Positions 12,780 through 24,440 of a DNA stretch of 64,000 nucleotides are shown one piece after another (positions within the stretch are counted from its first letter, which is position 1; each line of letters opens with the position of its first letter). Location of the stretch: NCBI GenBank assembly GCA_037179515.1, contig JAXCGZ010005692.1, positions 1-64,000 of the forward strand, read 5' to 3'. This DNA is from Halocaridina rubra. Taxonomy: Eukaryota; Arthropoda; Malacostraca; Decapoda; Atyidae. Position numbers and translations under genes: made by a program. The notes below the pieces were generated by a model. That model made no database searches. It saw nothing but the letters and a program-made list of their open reading frames with translations, and had not been told where the DNA came from.

Positions 12780-13156
12780 TTCTCAATGCAATACAATATT
12801 ACGAGTTTCCTAAAATAAGCAAAAAAAAAAAAATAGCATACTGATGCAACTAATCATAGATACAAGTATTCTAAACGTATGAACAAAAGAAGAAAAAATC
12901 CTAAACAATTATATAAAAACACAGATAAAAAAACACAAGCATGCATGTGACAAACGTCTTTTAAAAACAATACATGTAATGTCTCTGTATATTACTGTCA
13001 ATGCCCAAGGTCATATGACTATAAAGAAAATGTGCAAATGGACACCGTAATCATAACATGCAATTTTCTTCATAAAGTTCGCTTGATTTGTACTCCAATT
13101 TATAACAAGAAAAAATATTCATATTGGATTAAGGGACTTTAGGAAAATTCTCGTGT

Positions 13157-13157
<1 letters not shown>
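12775..13157. other. No gene seen
   Basis: AT-rich unique sequence between a (TA)n tract and the (TG)n tract that borders the LINE array. Confidence 0.5.

Positions 13158-13220
<63 letters not shown>
13158..13220 (+). repeat. (TG)n tract at the 3' end of LINE B2
   Basis: About 31 TG units on the plus strand, that is (CA)n on the sense strand of B2, touching the element's 3' tail with no spacer. Confidence 0.95.
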
Positions 13221-13224
<4 letters not shown>

Positions 13225-15666
13225 TACCTAATTGTGACGGAAAAGAGCCCCAAGTTCGTAACTCCCCGTCTCCTAGTCGGTTCCATTTTCTACTTAGTGA
13301 TACTTATCATACTTGTCCTTAAAATTATGGATTGAGTTAGCATTAACTACCTCCTCGCTTAGCCAATTCCAATCATCAACTACTCTTACACTAAAAAAGT
13401 ATTTCCTTACATCCTGCAAAGAACTTTTCTTACGAAGCTTCAAATTATGACCTCTACTTCTAGTGCCAGCCATATTAAAAATATCGATCCTATCGATCCC
13501 TATCCACTCTGTCATAATCATTAAGGCATTTAAAAACCGTCACCATAACCCCCCCTCATTCGTCTAGCTTCGAGTGATGGTAAGTCTAAATTCCTCAGCC
13601 CCTACTCGTAACTGACAGTGTGCATTTCTGGCACCAGTTTCGTGACATGTTTTGGAACTTCTTCCAGCTTAACTACGTGCTATTTCAATTGTGGACTCCA
13701 AATGAGGGCTGCATATTCGATCTTTGGCCTCACATAGGTTACATAAATATTTCTGAACATTTCCTTCTCCATGTGCCTGAAGACTACCCTTATATTTACT
13801 GAGAAAGCATATGCCACCCTTACTGTGTCAGTTATATGCATTTCTGGAGACAATCTGCCAGTATGTTTACTCCTAGATCTCTCTCATTATCTGTCTTTTG
13901 AAGTTCTGCTCCTGTAATTGACTAGTCAAGCTTGGGCCTTCTTGAACTTGTATCCACTCTCATTACCTTACATTTAGAAGTACTGAATTTCATTAGCCAC
14001 TTTTCTGACCACTCATGCAGACTATTTAGGTCTTCCTGAATTTCTCTACCAGTGTTCTCGTTCCTTACTTACTTCACAATCTTTGCATTATCTGCATACA
14101 TATTCAGGAATGAATTTAAAGACTCTGGTAGATCATTTACATATACAAGGAACAAAAGTGGCCCTAAAACTGAACCCTGTGGTACTCCAATACTAACCCT
14201 TCTCCATTCAGACACTGAGTGTCGTACTCTAACCCTATGTTCCCTTCCTTCTGAGAAAGTTTTTATCCCCTCCAAGACATTTCCACCTATTCTCGCCATT
14301 GCTTGCATTTCTTAATAAGTCTCCCATGTGGGACCGTATCAAATGCCCTCTGGAAGTCTAGGAATATGCAATCTGCCCAACCCTCTCTTTCCTGTAATAA
14401 TCGGCTTACTTCATCATAAAATTTTAATAGCTGCTGATCTACCTTCTCTGAAGCCATGTTTTCTCACTGACATAAAGCTGAAAGATTCCAGGTGAAGAGA
14501 GATGTGTTTTCTTAGTAGTTTCTCCATAACTTTGTACACTATGCTGTTCTAGGAAACAAGTCTATAGTTTAGAGCTGTATCCCTCTTTCCCTTTTGAAGA
14601 TAGGTACCACGTTCGCTTGTTTCCAGCATCTTGGAATCTCCCCTGATTCCAGCGACGATTCGTATATGATACATAGTGCTGCTGATTTTGATTTAGCACA
14701 TTTCTTAAGTACATGAGGGGATATATCATCAGGATCTGTTGCTTTACGGACATCTAACTCCATCAGCACATTGCATACCTCCGTGGTTGAAAAGATGATG
14801 TTCTCTAACACAGGACCATGAACTCCTAGCTCTGATCTGAGGAGATGAGGTATTTTCTGCTGTAAATACTGATTGTAACTCCTTGTTCAATTTTTTGCAG
14901 ATTTCTTCATCTGTCTCAGTGATGCTTCCATCCGCTTTCTTTAGATTTAAAACCTGTTCTTTGAACTTTGGCTTTCCTCTGATAAATCTGTGGAAAAAAT
15001 TGGGATTTTCTTTAGCCTTCCTGATGATATCCCTTTCATAGTCTCTCTCTGCCTCTCTTCTTTTACTTAAGTAATCATTTCTTGCTCTTTTATAAGTCTG
15101 CCAGACGTTTGTGCTTTTTTTCCTCCTATACCTTTTCCGGCATTTGTCTCTCCACTTCTTACCTCTCTTACACTCATTATTACACCATTTCTCTCTGGTA
15201 AGAATAACTCCTATTTTGGTGAAAGGTATGCAGCAATCTACTATTTTCCCATATTCCTCACAAAAGATGTCGTACATTTCTTGTACAAATTCGTTGTTAA
15301 ATAAGGTCCTCCAGTCAATAACTGCAAAAAGCTCATTTATTTTAATGTAATCTCCTTTCGGATAGTTCCTCCTCGTGACCTCAGTGCCTCTACTTTTAGG
15401 TGGAACATCTTTGATGATATACTCCATCAACAACAAACAGTGGTCACGCTTTCCAATTGGTGGTTCATACTCAATTTTTCCAATATCCAACACATTTTCT
15501 GTGAATACTAGATCAAGCAGCGATGGCTCATCTCCACCCCTGGCCCTCGTTGGTTCCAGTACATGTAAGTGCAGGAAATTCCCTTGTACACAGTCTAGGA
15601 ATCTTGCGCGGAATGAGTCTTCCCCAATGTGTGGATCAACATTTATCCGATCTATCTCTCCATGAT
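13221..15666 (-). mobile_element. LINE family B copy B2, longest copy (endonuclease C-terminus to 3' end)
   Basis: Minus-strand copy of about 2.4 kb, the most complete family B member here. From the 5' side it encodes the APE endonuclease C-terminus (LDLVFTEN at about 15500, KRDHCLL in place of SDH), a basic linker (GKKWRDKCRKRYRRKKS), the start of the reverse transcriptase (RKATDPDDISPH), [38 protein letters not shown] in place of FADD, and the thumb to DKYH. Frameshifts near 14830 and 14560 plus mutated SDH and FADD make it inactive. It is older than B6-B10. Confidence 0.88.
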
Positions 15667-16173
15667 TGTGATTACCTAATTGTGTTTACGGGAAAGAGCC
15701 CAAAGCTCGTATCTTCCCGTCTCCTGATCGGTTCCATTTTATACTTAGTGGTACTTATCATACCTGTCCTTAAAACTATTGATTGAGATAGCATTAACTA
15801 CCTCCTCGCTTAGCCAATTCCAATTATCAACTACTCTTACACTGAAAAAGTATATCCTTACATCCTGCAAAGAAGTTTTCTTACGAAGCTTCAAACTAAG
15901 ACCTCTAGTTCTAGAGCCTGCCATATCAAAATATCGATCCCTATCCACTCTAACATAACCATGAAGGAATTTAAAGACTGTCACCACATCGCCCCTCAAT
16001 CTTCTAGCTTCGAGTGATGGTAAGTCTAATTCCCTCAGCCTCTCATCATAACTGAGATTACGTATTTCTGGCACCGGTTTCGTGGCATGTCTTTGAACTT
16101 TTTCAAGCTCAGCTATGTGTTTTTTCAAGTGCGGATTCCAAAAGGGGGCTGCATATTCGAGTATTGGCCTCAC
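15667..16173 (-). mobile_element. LINE family B copy B3, 5'-truncated
   Basis: About 500 bp, from MRPILEYAAPFWNPHLKKH to the 3' end. One intact frame at 15745-16173. Its 3' tail (one ATTACCTAATTGT unit) abuts the 5' end of B2 directly. Confidence 0.9.
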
Positions 16174-16174
16174 G

Positions 16175-16466
16175 GTGTGTGATTACCTAATTGTGATTAC
16201 CTAATTGTGTTTACGGGAAAGAGCCCAAAGCTCGTATCTTCCCATCTCCTGATCGGTTCCATTTTATACTTAGTGATACTTATCATACCTGTCCTTAAAA
16301 CTATGGATTGAGATAGCATTAACTACCTCCTCGCTTAGCCAATTCCAATTATCAACTACTCTTACACTGAAAAAGTATTTCCTTACATCCTGCAAAGAAG
16401 TTTTCTTACGAAGCTTCAAACTATGACCTCTAGTTCTAGAGCCAGCCATATCAAAATATCGATCCC
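16175..16466 (-). mobile_element. LINE family B copy B4, 5'-truncated
   Basis: Only about 290 bp of the 3' end, with two GATTACCTAATTGT tail units and GTGTGT joining B3. Truncated inside the RDRYFDMAGS codons. Confidence 0.9.
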
Positions 16467-17802
16467 TGTGATTACCTAACTGTGTTTACGGGAAAGAGCC
16501 CAAAGCTCGTATCTTCCCGTCTCCTGATCGGTTCCATTTTTAGACTTAGTGATACTTATCGTACCTGTCCTTAAAACTATGGATTGAGATAGCATTAACT
16601 ACCTCCTCGCTTAGCCAATTCCAATTATCAACTACTCTTACACTGAAAAAGTATTTCCTTACATCCTGCGAAGAAGTTTTCTTACGAAGCTTCAAACTAT
16701 GACCTCTAGTTCTAGAGCCAGCCATATCAAAATATCGATCCCTATCCACTCTATCATAACCATGAAGGAATTTAAAGACTGTCACCATATCCCCCCTTAC
16801 TCTTCTAGCTTCGAGTGATGGTAAGTCTAATTCCCTCAGCCTCTCATCATAACTGAGATTCCGTATTTCTGGCACCAGTTTCGTGGCATGTCTTTGAACT
16901 TTTTCAAGCTTAGCTATGTGCTTTTTCAAGTGCGGATTCCAAAGGGGGCTGCATATTCCAGTTTTGGCCTCACATAGGTTACATAAATATTTCTGAACAT
17001 TTCCTTGTCCATGTGCCTGAAGGCTACCCTTACATTTGATAAGAATGCATATGCTGCCCTTACTATGCCATTTATATGTATTTCTGGAGACAAATCTGCC
17101 AGTATGTTTACTCCTAGATCTCTCTCATTTTCTGTCTCTTGAAGTTGTACTCCAGCCACCGAGTAGTCAAGCTTGGGCCTTCTTGCACTTGTACCCATTC
17201 TCATTACCTTACATTTTGAAGTATTGAATTTCATTAGCCACTTTTCTGACCACTCATGCAGATTATTTAGATCCTCCTGAGTTCTCTACCATTGTTCTCG
17301 TTTTTTACTTTCTTCACAATCTTTGCATCATCTGCAAACATATTCATGAATGAATTTACAGACTCTGGTAGGTCATTTACATATACAAGGAACAAAAGTG
17401 GCCCTAAAACTGAACCCTGTGGAACTCCACTACTAACTCTTCTCCATTCAGACACTGAGTGTCTTACTCTAACCCTCTGTTCCCTTCCTTCTAAGTAAGT
17501 TTTTATCCATTCCAAAACATTTCCACCTATTCTAGCCATTGATTGCAGCTTCCTAATAAGTCTCCCACGTGGAACAGTGTCAAACGCTTTCTGGAAGTCT
17601 AGGAATATGCAATCTGCCCAGCCCTCTCTTTCCTGTAAGATTTGGCTTACCTCATCATAAATTTCTAATAAGTTTGTTACTGTTGATCTACCTTCTCTGA
17701 AGCCATGTTGCCTCACTGACAAAAAGTTGAAGGATTCCAAGTGAAGAGATATGTTTCCTTAGTAGTTTCTCCATAACTTTTAGTAGTTTCTCCATAACTT
17801 TT
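16467..17802 (-). mobile_element. LINE family B copy B5, 5'-truncated
   Basis: About 1.3 kb starting upstream of the [16 protein letters not shown] motif. FADDA and [13 protein letters not shown] are intact. A one-base deletion near 17279 shifts the frame after NNGREL, and another lies near 16940. Its 5' end carries a 22-bp tandem duplication (17759-17802), then (TG)8 and (GA)n. Confidence 0.9.
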
Positions 17803-17805
17803 AGT

Positions 17806-17819
17806 AGTGTGTGTGTGTG

Positions 17820-17896
<77 letters not shown>

Positions 17897-17930
17897 GAGA
17901 GAGAGAGGGAGAGAGAGAGAGAGAGAGAGA
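17806..17930 (+). repeat. (TG)8 then (GA)n microsatellite
   Basis: Short TG tract at the 5' border of LINE B5, followed by about 55 GA units with minor interruptions. Confidence 0.93.
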
Positions 17931-17998
17931 TTACGCAAAAGGGAAAAAATTTACAGAGGTATTCATCTATTATATATCACCCTCATACAGAATTAAAT

Positions 17999-18312
17999 AA
18001 TAATAATAATAATATAATAATAATAATATAATAATAATAATAATAATAAAATAATAATAATAATAATAATAATAACTATTATCATGACAACAATATAATA
18101 ATATCAGCTCTCCAGCCAAATTTTTCATTTCCAATTCCAAAACCACCTTTGATATATAAAATATAGTAATTAGCCTTCATATAACTAATTAATTATGTAG
18201 TATCTGCACAATACATTAGTTTTTTAAAATTCAACAATCTAAAGATGCTGACATATTAAGCTTAGATTACTGAATTTTTAAGGTCCTTATTATTATTATA
18301 TTATTATTATTA

Positions 18313-18353
<41 letters not shown>

Positions 18354-18375
18354 TTATTATTATTATTATTACTCT
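17999..18375 (+). repeat. (TAA)n and (TTA)n tracts in inverted orientation
   Basis: TAA repeats at about 17999-18075 and TTA repeats at about 18287-18372 flank about 210 bp of AT-rich sequence. The arms are complementary and could pair. Confidence 0.85.
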
Positions 18376-18561
18376 ATTGGCAACAAAAGTAGCACTTAAT
18401 ATATTTATGCTATGTTAATGCGCTATATATTACGTATAATGTCGATTACATATATTATTCTATATGCTATGTATAATGTCTATATTTATTACATTCATGA
18501 TAATTCACTATGGTATGTGATATCCATTCTCTGATCGCCAACACATACCTGTGTTACTCTG

Positions 18562-18566
<5 letters not shown>
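18376..18566. other. No gene seen
   Basis: AT-rich sequence with repeated TATGCTATGTATAATGTC-like phrases (18410-18485). Confidence 0.4.
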
Positions 18567-18634
<68 letters not shown>

Positions 18635-18638
18635 TGAG

Positions 18639-18706
<68 letters not shown>

Positions 18707-18709
18707 ATT

Positions 18710-18752
<43 letters not shown>
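18567..18752 (+). repeat. Compound (AT)n(GA)n microsatellite
   Basis: (AT)n to 18625, then GA tracts interrupted by GTGAGTATATATA and TATTATTTTATTATTT. Confidence 0.95.
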
Positions 18753-18754
<2 letters not shown>

Positions 18755-18835
18755 AAGATACAGGTCTAAACAATGACATTATCAGGGAGAGATCTCGAGT
18801 TAAATCTGCTACTATTGGTTATCTTAACCTAGCTG

Positions 18836-18998
18836 TCTCACATTAGTCTCCACTCGAATGCGTGGGTCGCAGACAGTTTAGAGCTGCGGTATTAAGGGCT
18901 GGGGCCATTCCTTAAACCCCGCGGCGGGATCGAACCTGCATTTGTCAGGCTCGTTACTTCCCTACACGTGCACTCTACCACTGAGTTATCGCGTACCA
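18836..18998 (-). mobile_element. SINE family A copy
   Basis: Minus-strand tRNA-like head: A box TAACTCAGTGGTAGAGTGC, B box GGTTCGATCCCGCCGCGGG. The body and tail follow, with CATTCGAGTGGAG in place of CATTTGAATGGGG. Not a functional tRNA gene, because it continues into the SINE body. Confidence 0.85.
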
Positions 18999-19184
18999 TT
19001 AACCTACTAAAACTCATGGGGAGGATTTAAATCCATATTTCAAAGCAAGCTCAGAAGGTGACATTATTCTGCAACGATAGGAATGTTGTCCAAACATGGA
19101 TTGGAATGGTTGTATATACAGGGCAAAGTTAAGAGTGGTAGACAATACTATATTAGTCACTGACAGTCACAACAAATAGCAGTT

Positions 19185-19187
<3 letters not shown>

Positions 19188-19250
<63 letters not shown>
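19188..19250 (+). repeat. (TG)n tract at the 3' end of LINE B6
   Basis: About 31 TG units abutting the B6 tail GATTACCTAATTGT without spacer. Confidence 0.95.
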
Positions 19251-19252
<2 letters not shown>

Positions 19253-20394
19253 TTACCTAATTGTGATTACCTAATTGTGTTTACGGGAAAGAGCCCAAAG
19301 CTCGTATCTTCCCGTCTCCTGATCGGTTCCATTTTAGAATTAGTCATACTTATCATACCTGTCCTTAAAACTATGGATTGAGATAGCATTAACTACCTCC
19401 TCGCTTAGCCAATTCCAATTATCAACTACTCTTACACTGAAAAAAGTATTTCCTTACATCCTGCGAAGAAGTTTTCTTACGAAGCTTCAAACTATGACCT
19501 CTAGTTCTAGAGCCAGCCATATCAAAATATCGATCCCTATCCACTCTATCATAACCATGAAGGAATTTAAAGACTGTCACCATATCCCCCCTCACTCTTC
19601 TAGCTTCGAGTGATGGTAAGTCTAATTCCCTCAGCCTCTCATCATAACTGAGATTGCGTATTTCTGGCACCAGGTTCGTGGCATGTCTTTGAACTTTTTC
19701 AAGCTTAGCTATGTGTTTTTTCAAGTGCGGATTCCAAAAGGGGGCTGCATATTCAAGTTTTGGCCTCACATAGGTTACATAAATATTTCTGAACATTTCC
19801 TTGTCCATGTGCCTGAAGGCTACCCTTAAATTTCATAAGAATGCATATGCTGCCCTTACTATGCCATTTATATGTATTTCTGGAGACAAATCTGCCAGTA
19901 TGTTTACTCCTAGATCTCTCTCATTTTCTTTCTCTTGAAGTTGTACTCCAGCCACCGAGTAGTCAAGCTTGGGCCTTCTTGCACTTGTACCCATTCTCAT
20001 TACCTTACATTTTGAAGTATTGAATTTCATTAGCCACATTTCTGACCACTCATGCAGATTATTTAGATCCTCCTGAAGTTCTCTACCATTGTTCTCGTTT
20101 TTTACTTTCTTCACAATCTTTGCATCATCTGCAAACATATTCATGAATGAATTTACAGACTCTGGTAGGTCATTTACATATACAAGGAACAAAAGTGGCC
20201 CTAAAACTGAACCCTGTGGAACTCCACTACTAACTCTTCTCCATTCAGACACTGAGTGTCTTACTCTAACCCTCTGTTCCCTTCCTTCTAAGTAAGTTTT
20301 TATCCATTCCAAAACATTTCCACCTATTCTAGCCATTGATTGCAGCTTCCTAATAAGTTTCCCATGTGGAACAGTGTCAAACGCTTTCTGGAAG

Positions 20395-20398
<4 letters not shown>
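19251..20398 (-). mobile_element. LINE family B copy B6, 5'-truncated
   Basis: Two GATTACCTAATTGT tail units, then the reverse transcriptase from [11 protein letters not shown] to the C-terminus. FADDA is intact. A small change near 19830 splits the frame into 19833-20336 and 19422-19808, and an extra A near 19440 disrupts the last codons. Its 5' end breaks at GTCTA and joins (TG)n. Confidence 0.92.

Positions 20399-20430
<32 letters not shown>
20399..20430 (+). repeat. (TG)16 between LINE B6 and B7
   Basis: Links the truncated 5' end of B6 to the 3' tail of B7. Confidence 0.95.
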
Positions 20431-20431
<1 letters not shown>

Positions 20432-21012
20432 TTACCTAATTGTGATTACCTAATTGTGTTTACGGGAAAGAGCCCAAAGCTCGTATCTTCCCGTCTCCTG
20501 ATCGGTTCCATTTTTAGACTTAGTGATACTTATCATACCTGTCCTTAAAACTATGGATTGAGATAGCATTAACTACCTCCTCGCTTAGCCAATTCCAATT
20601 ATCAACTACTCTTACACTGAAAAAGTATTTCCTTACATCCTGCAAACAAGTTTTCTTCCGAAGCTTCAAACTATGACCTCTAGTTCTAGAGCCAGCCATA
20701 TCGAAATATCGATCCCAATCCACTCTATCATAACCATGAAGGAATTTAAAGACTGTCACCATATCCCCCCTTACTCTTCTAGCTTCGAGTGATGGCAAGT
20801 CTAATTCCCTCAGCCTCTCATCATAACTGAGATTGCGTATTTCTGGCACCAGTTTCGTGGCATGTCTTTGAACTTTTTCAAGCTTAGCTATGTGCTTTTT
20901 CAAGTGCGGATTCCAAAAGGGGGCTGCATATTCGAGTTTTGGCCTCACATAGGTTACATAAATATTTCTGAACATTTCCTTGTCCATGTGCCTGAAGGCT
21001 ACCCTTACATTT
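20431..21012 (-). mobile_element. LINE family B copy B7, 5'-truncated
   Basis: About 580 bp. Intact C-terminal frame 20520-20987 (MDKEMFRNIYVTY to DKYH). Two tail units at the 3' end. Truncated within the codons for SNVRVAF. Confidence 0.92.
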
Positions 21013-21095
21013 GTGTGATTACCTAATTGTGATTACCTAATTGTGTTTACGGGAAAGAGCCCAAAGCTCGTATCTTCCCGTCTCCTGATCGGTTC
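21013..21095 (-). mobile_element. LINE family B copy B8, 83-bp tail-only copy
   Basis: Contains only GTGT, two GATTACCTAATTGT units and the last ~50 bp of 3' UTR up to GATCGGTTC. It sits between B7 and a (TG)n(TGCG)n tract. Confidence 0.92.
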
Positions 21096-21097
21096 TG

Positions 21098-21129
<32 letters not shown>

Positions 21130-21132
21130 TGC

Positions 21133-21170
<38 letters not shown>
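21096..21170 (+). repeat. (TG)n(TGCG)n(TG)n between LINE B8 and B9
   Basis: TG tract with six TGCG variants in its centre. Confidence 0.95.
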
Positions 21171-21172
<2 letters not shown>

Positions 21173-22287
21173 TTACCTAATTGTGATTACCTAATTGTGT
21201 TTACGGGAAAGAGCCCAAAGCTCGTATCTTCCCGTCTCCTGATCGGTTCCATTTTAGACTTAGTCATACTTATCATACCTGTCCTTAAAACTATGGATTG
21301 AGATAGCATTAACTACCTCCTCGCTTAGCCAATTCCAATTATCAACTACTCTTACACTGAAAAAGTATTTCCTTACATCCTGCAAAGAAGTTTTCTTACG
21401 AAGCTTCAAACTATGACCTCTAGTTCTAGAGCCAGCCATATCGAAATATCGATCCCTATCCACTCTATCATAACCATGAAGGAATTTAAAGACTGTCACC
21501 ATATCCCCCCTTACTCTTCTAGCTTCGAGTGATGGTAAGTCTAATTCCCTCAGCCTCTCATCATAACTGAGATTGCGTATTTCTGGCACCAGTTTCGTGG
21601 CATGTCTTTGAACTTTTTCAAGCTTAGCTATGTGCTTCTTCAAGTGCGGATTCCAAAAGGGGGCTGCATATTCGAGTTTTGGCCTCACATAGGTTACATA
21701 AATATTTCTGAACATTTCCTTGTCCATGTGCCTGAAGGCTACCCTTACATTTGATAAGAATGCATATGCTGCCCTTACTATGCCATTTATATGTATTTCT
21801 GGAGACAAATCTGCCAGTATGTTTACTCCTAGGTCTCTCTCATTTTCTGTCTCTTGAAGTTGTACTCCAGCCACCGTGTAGTCAAGCTTGGGCCTTCTTG
21901 CACTTGTACCCATTCTCATTACCTTACATTTTGAAGTATTGAATTTCATTAGCCACTTTTCTGACCACTCATGCAGATTATTTAGATCCTCCTGAAGTTC
22001 TCTACCATTGTTCTCGTTTTTTACTTTCTTCACAATCTTTGCATCATCTGCAAACATATTCATGAATAAATTTACAGACTCTGGTAGGTCATTTACATAT
22101 ACAAGGAACAAAAGTGGCCCTAAAACTGAACCCTGTGGAACTCCACTACTAACTCTTCTCCATTCAGACACTGAGTGTCTTACTCTAACCCTCTGTTCCC
22201 TTCCTTCTAAGTAAGTTTTTATCCATTCCAAAACATTTCCACCTATTCTAGCCATTGAGTGCAGCTTCCTAATAAGTCTCCCATGTG
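21171..22287 (-). mobile_element. LINE family B copy B9, 5'-truncated with intact RT C-terminal frame
   Basis: Single open frame 21260-22255, 331 codons from [11 protein letters not shown] to DKYD, with [18 protein letters not shown] and thumb. Two tail units at the 3' side. The 5' end breaks at CCCATGT and directly meets the B10 tail. Confidence 0.93.
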
Positions 22288-23520
22288 TGTGTGATTACCT
22301 AATTGTGATTACCTAATTGTGTTTACGGGAAAGAGCCCAAAGCTCGTATCTTCCCGTCTCCTGATCGGTTCCATTTTAGACTTAGTCATACTTATCGTAC
22401 CTGTCCTTAAAACTATGGATTGAGATAGCATTAACTACCTCCTCGCTTAGCCAATTCCAATTATCAACTACTCTTACACTGAAAAAGTATTTCCTTACAT
22501 CCTGCAAAGAAGTTTTCTTACGAAGCTTCAAACTATGACCTCTAGTTCTAGAGCCAGCCATATCGAAATATCGATCCCTATCCACTCTATCATAACCATG
22601 AAGGAATTTAAAGACTGTCACCATATCCCCCCTTACTCTTCTAGCTTCGAGTGATGGCAAGTCTAATTCCCTCAGCCTCTCATCATAACCGAGATTGCGT
22701 ATTTCTGGCACCAGTTTCGTGACATGTCTTTGAACTTTTTCAAGCTTAGCTATGTGCTTTTTCAAGTGCGGATTCCAAAAGGGGGCTGCATATTCGAGTT
22801 TTGGCCTCACATAGGTTACATAAATATTTCTGAACATTTCCTTGTCCATGTGCCTGAAGGCTACCCTTACATTTGATAAGAATGCATATGCTGCCCTTAC
22901 TACGCCATTTATATGTATTTCTGGAGACAAATCTGCCAGTATGTTTACTCCTAGATCTCTCTCATTTTCTGTCTCTTGAAGTTGTACTCCAGCCACCGAG
23001 TAGTCAAGCTTGGGCCTTCTTGCACTTGTGCCCATTCTCATTACCTTACATTTTGAGGTATTGAATTTCATTAGCCACTTTTCTGACCACTCATGCAGAT
23101 TATTTAGATCCTCCTGAAGTTCTCTACCATTGTTCTCGTTTTTTACTTTCTTCACAATCTTTGCATCATCTGCAAACATATTCATGAATGAATTTACAGA
23201 CTCTGGTAGGTCATTTACATATACAAGGAACAAAAGTGGCCCTAAAACTGAACCCTTTGGAACTCCACTACTAACTCTTCTCCATTCAGACACTGAGTGT
23301 CTTACTCTAACCCTCTGTTCCCTTCCTTCTAAGTAAGTTTTTATCCATTCCAAAACATTTCCACCTATTCTAGCCATTGAGTGCAGCTTCCTAATAAGTC
23401 TCCCATGTGGAACAGTGTCAAACGCTTTCTGGAAGTCTAGGAATATGCAATCTGCCCAGCCCTCTCTTTCCTGTAAGATTTGGCTTACCTCATCATAAAA
23501 TTCTAATAAGTTTGTTACTG

Positions 23521-23522
<2 letters not shown>
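22288..23522 (-). mobile_element. LINE family B copy B10, 5'-truncated with the longest intact RT frame
   Basis: An open frame covers the truncated element from TVTNLLEFYDEV through [15 protein letters not shown] (motif A), FADDA and the C-terminus at 22382. The apparent His-Thr N-terminus in this frame is read from the adjoining (CA)n tract, not from the element. Two tail units at the 3' end. Confidence 0.93.

Positions 23523-23552
<30 letters not shown>
23523..23552 (+). repeat. (TG)n between LINE B10 and B11
   Basis: About 15 TG units joining the truncated 5' end of B10 to the divergent tail of B11 (TTCACCAATCC). Confidence 0.93.
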
Positions 23553-23553
<1 letters not shown>

Positions 23554-23848
23554 CACCAATCCTATCTGTGCTCACGGGAGAGCCAAGTGCTTTTAATTAG
23601 TTGTCTCTAGAGAGGCTTCATTTTTTACTCGTTGACACTTACCATATCTGTCCTTAAAATAATTATGAATGCAGTTAGCATTGACTGAATCATCGCTTAG
23701 CGAATTCCAAGTATCAACTATTTTTTACACTATTAAAGAAAAAGAAATAAATAAACAGCAGCAAGGAAGTTTTCTTAAGAAGATTCAATCTATCACATCT
23801 AGATCTAGAGCAACACGTATCAGTCTCCCTCCCTAACCACTCTGTCAA
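23553..23848 (-). mobile_element. LINE family B copy B11, old divergent 3' fragment
   Basis: Aligns with the last ~290 bp of family B (CTGTCCTTAAAATAATTATGAATG, AAGTTTTCTTAAGAAGATTC) but with many differences and a small A-rich insertion. Ends in (AAT)n on the 5' side. Confidence 0.75.
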
Positions 23849-23916
<68 letters not shown>

Positions 23917-23932
23917 TAATAATAATAATAAA
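23847..23932 (+). repeat. (AAT)n microsatellite
   Basis: About 28 AAT units at the 5' border of LINE B11. Confidence 0.95.
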
Positions 23933-24069
23933 AACACACGTAGCCCATTTCCTAGTTGTCATATATTATAAAAAAAAACAATTAGCTATTCAAAAAACTC
24001 TCATTCAGAGCCCTCAGTGCTCATGGCACTATCCACGTGTTTAAAAAAGTCTTTTGTTAAGATTGAAAC

Positions 24070-24071
<2 letters not shown>

Positions 24072-24151
<80 letters not shown>

Positions 24152-24175
24152 GTGTAAACTTTGTGGAATAAAAAT

Positions 24176-24211
<36 letters not shown>

Positions 24212-24256
24212 TCTGGAATATTGTGGAATAAATATTTTCCTTATTATAATTATTAT

Positions 24257-24309
<53 letters not shown>

Positions 24310-24337
24310 GCGTGTGTAAACTTAGTGTAATAAAAAT

Positions 24338-24370
<33 letters not shown>

Positions 24371-24440
24371 TCTGGAATATTGTGGAATAAATATTTTCCT
24401 TATTATCATTATTATTATTGATTTATCTCTCTCTCTCTCT
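24072..24440 (+). repeat. Tandemly duplicated compound microsatellite, ~185-bp unit
   Basis: The unit is (TC)n, (TG)n or GGGCGTGTG, then AAACTTxGTGxAATAAAAATTC, (ATT)n, CTCTGGAATATTGTGGAATA, AATATTTTCCTTATTAT. It occurs twice, starting about 24072 and 24262, and a third (TC)n begins at 24427. Confidence 0.9.

Noticed and set aside
17292..17498. 68-codon antisense frame recurring in family B copies
   Set aside because: Shadow of [13 protein letters not shown] and FADDA codons, not a gene.
18900..18998. Functional tRNA gene, here and at other A-box/B-box hits
   Set aside because: Each tRNA-like region runs into a shared SINE body, and stems are mismatched.
13221..23848. CRISPR-like or satellite interpretation of the repeated array
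   Set aside because: Units vary from 83 bp to 2.4 kb, encode reverse transcriptase and share only 3' ends, so they are LINE copies.
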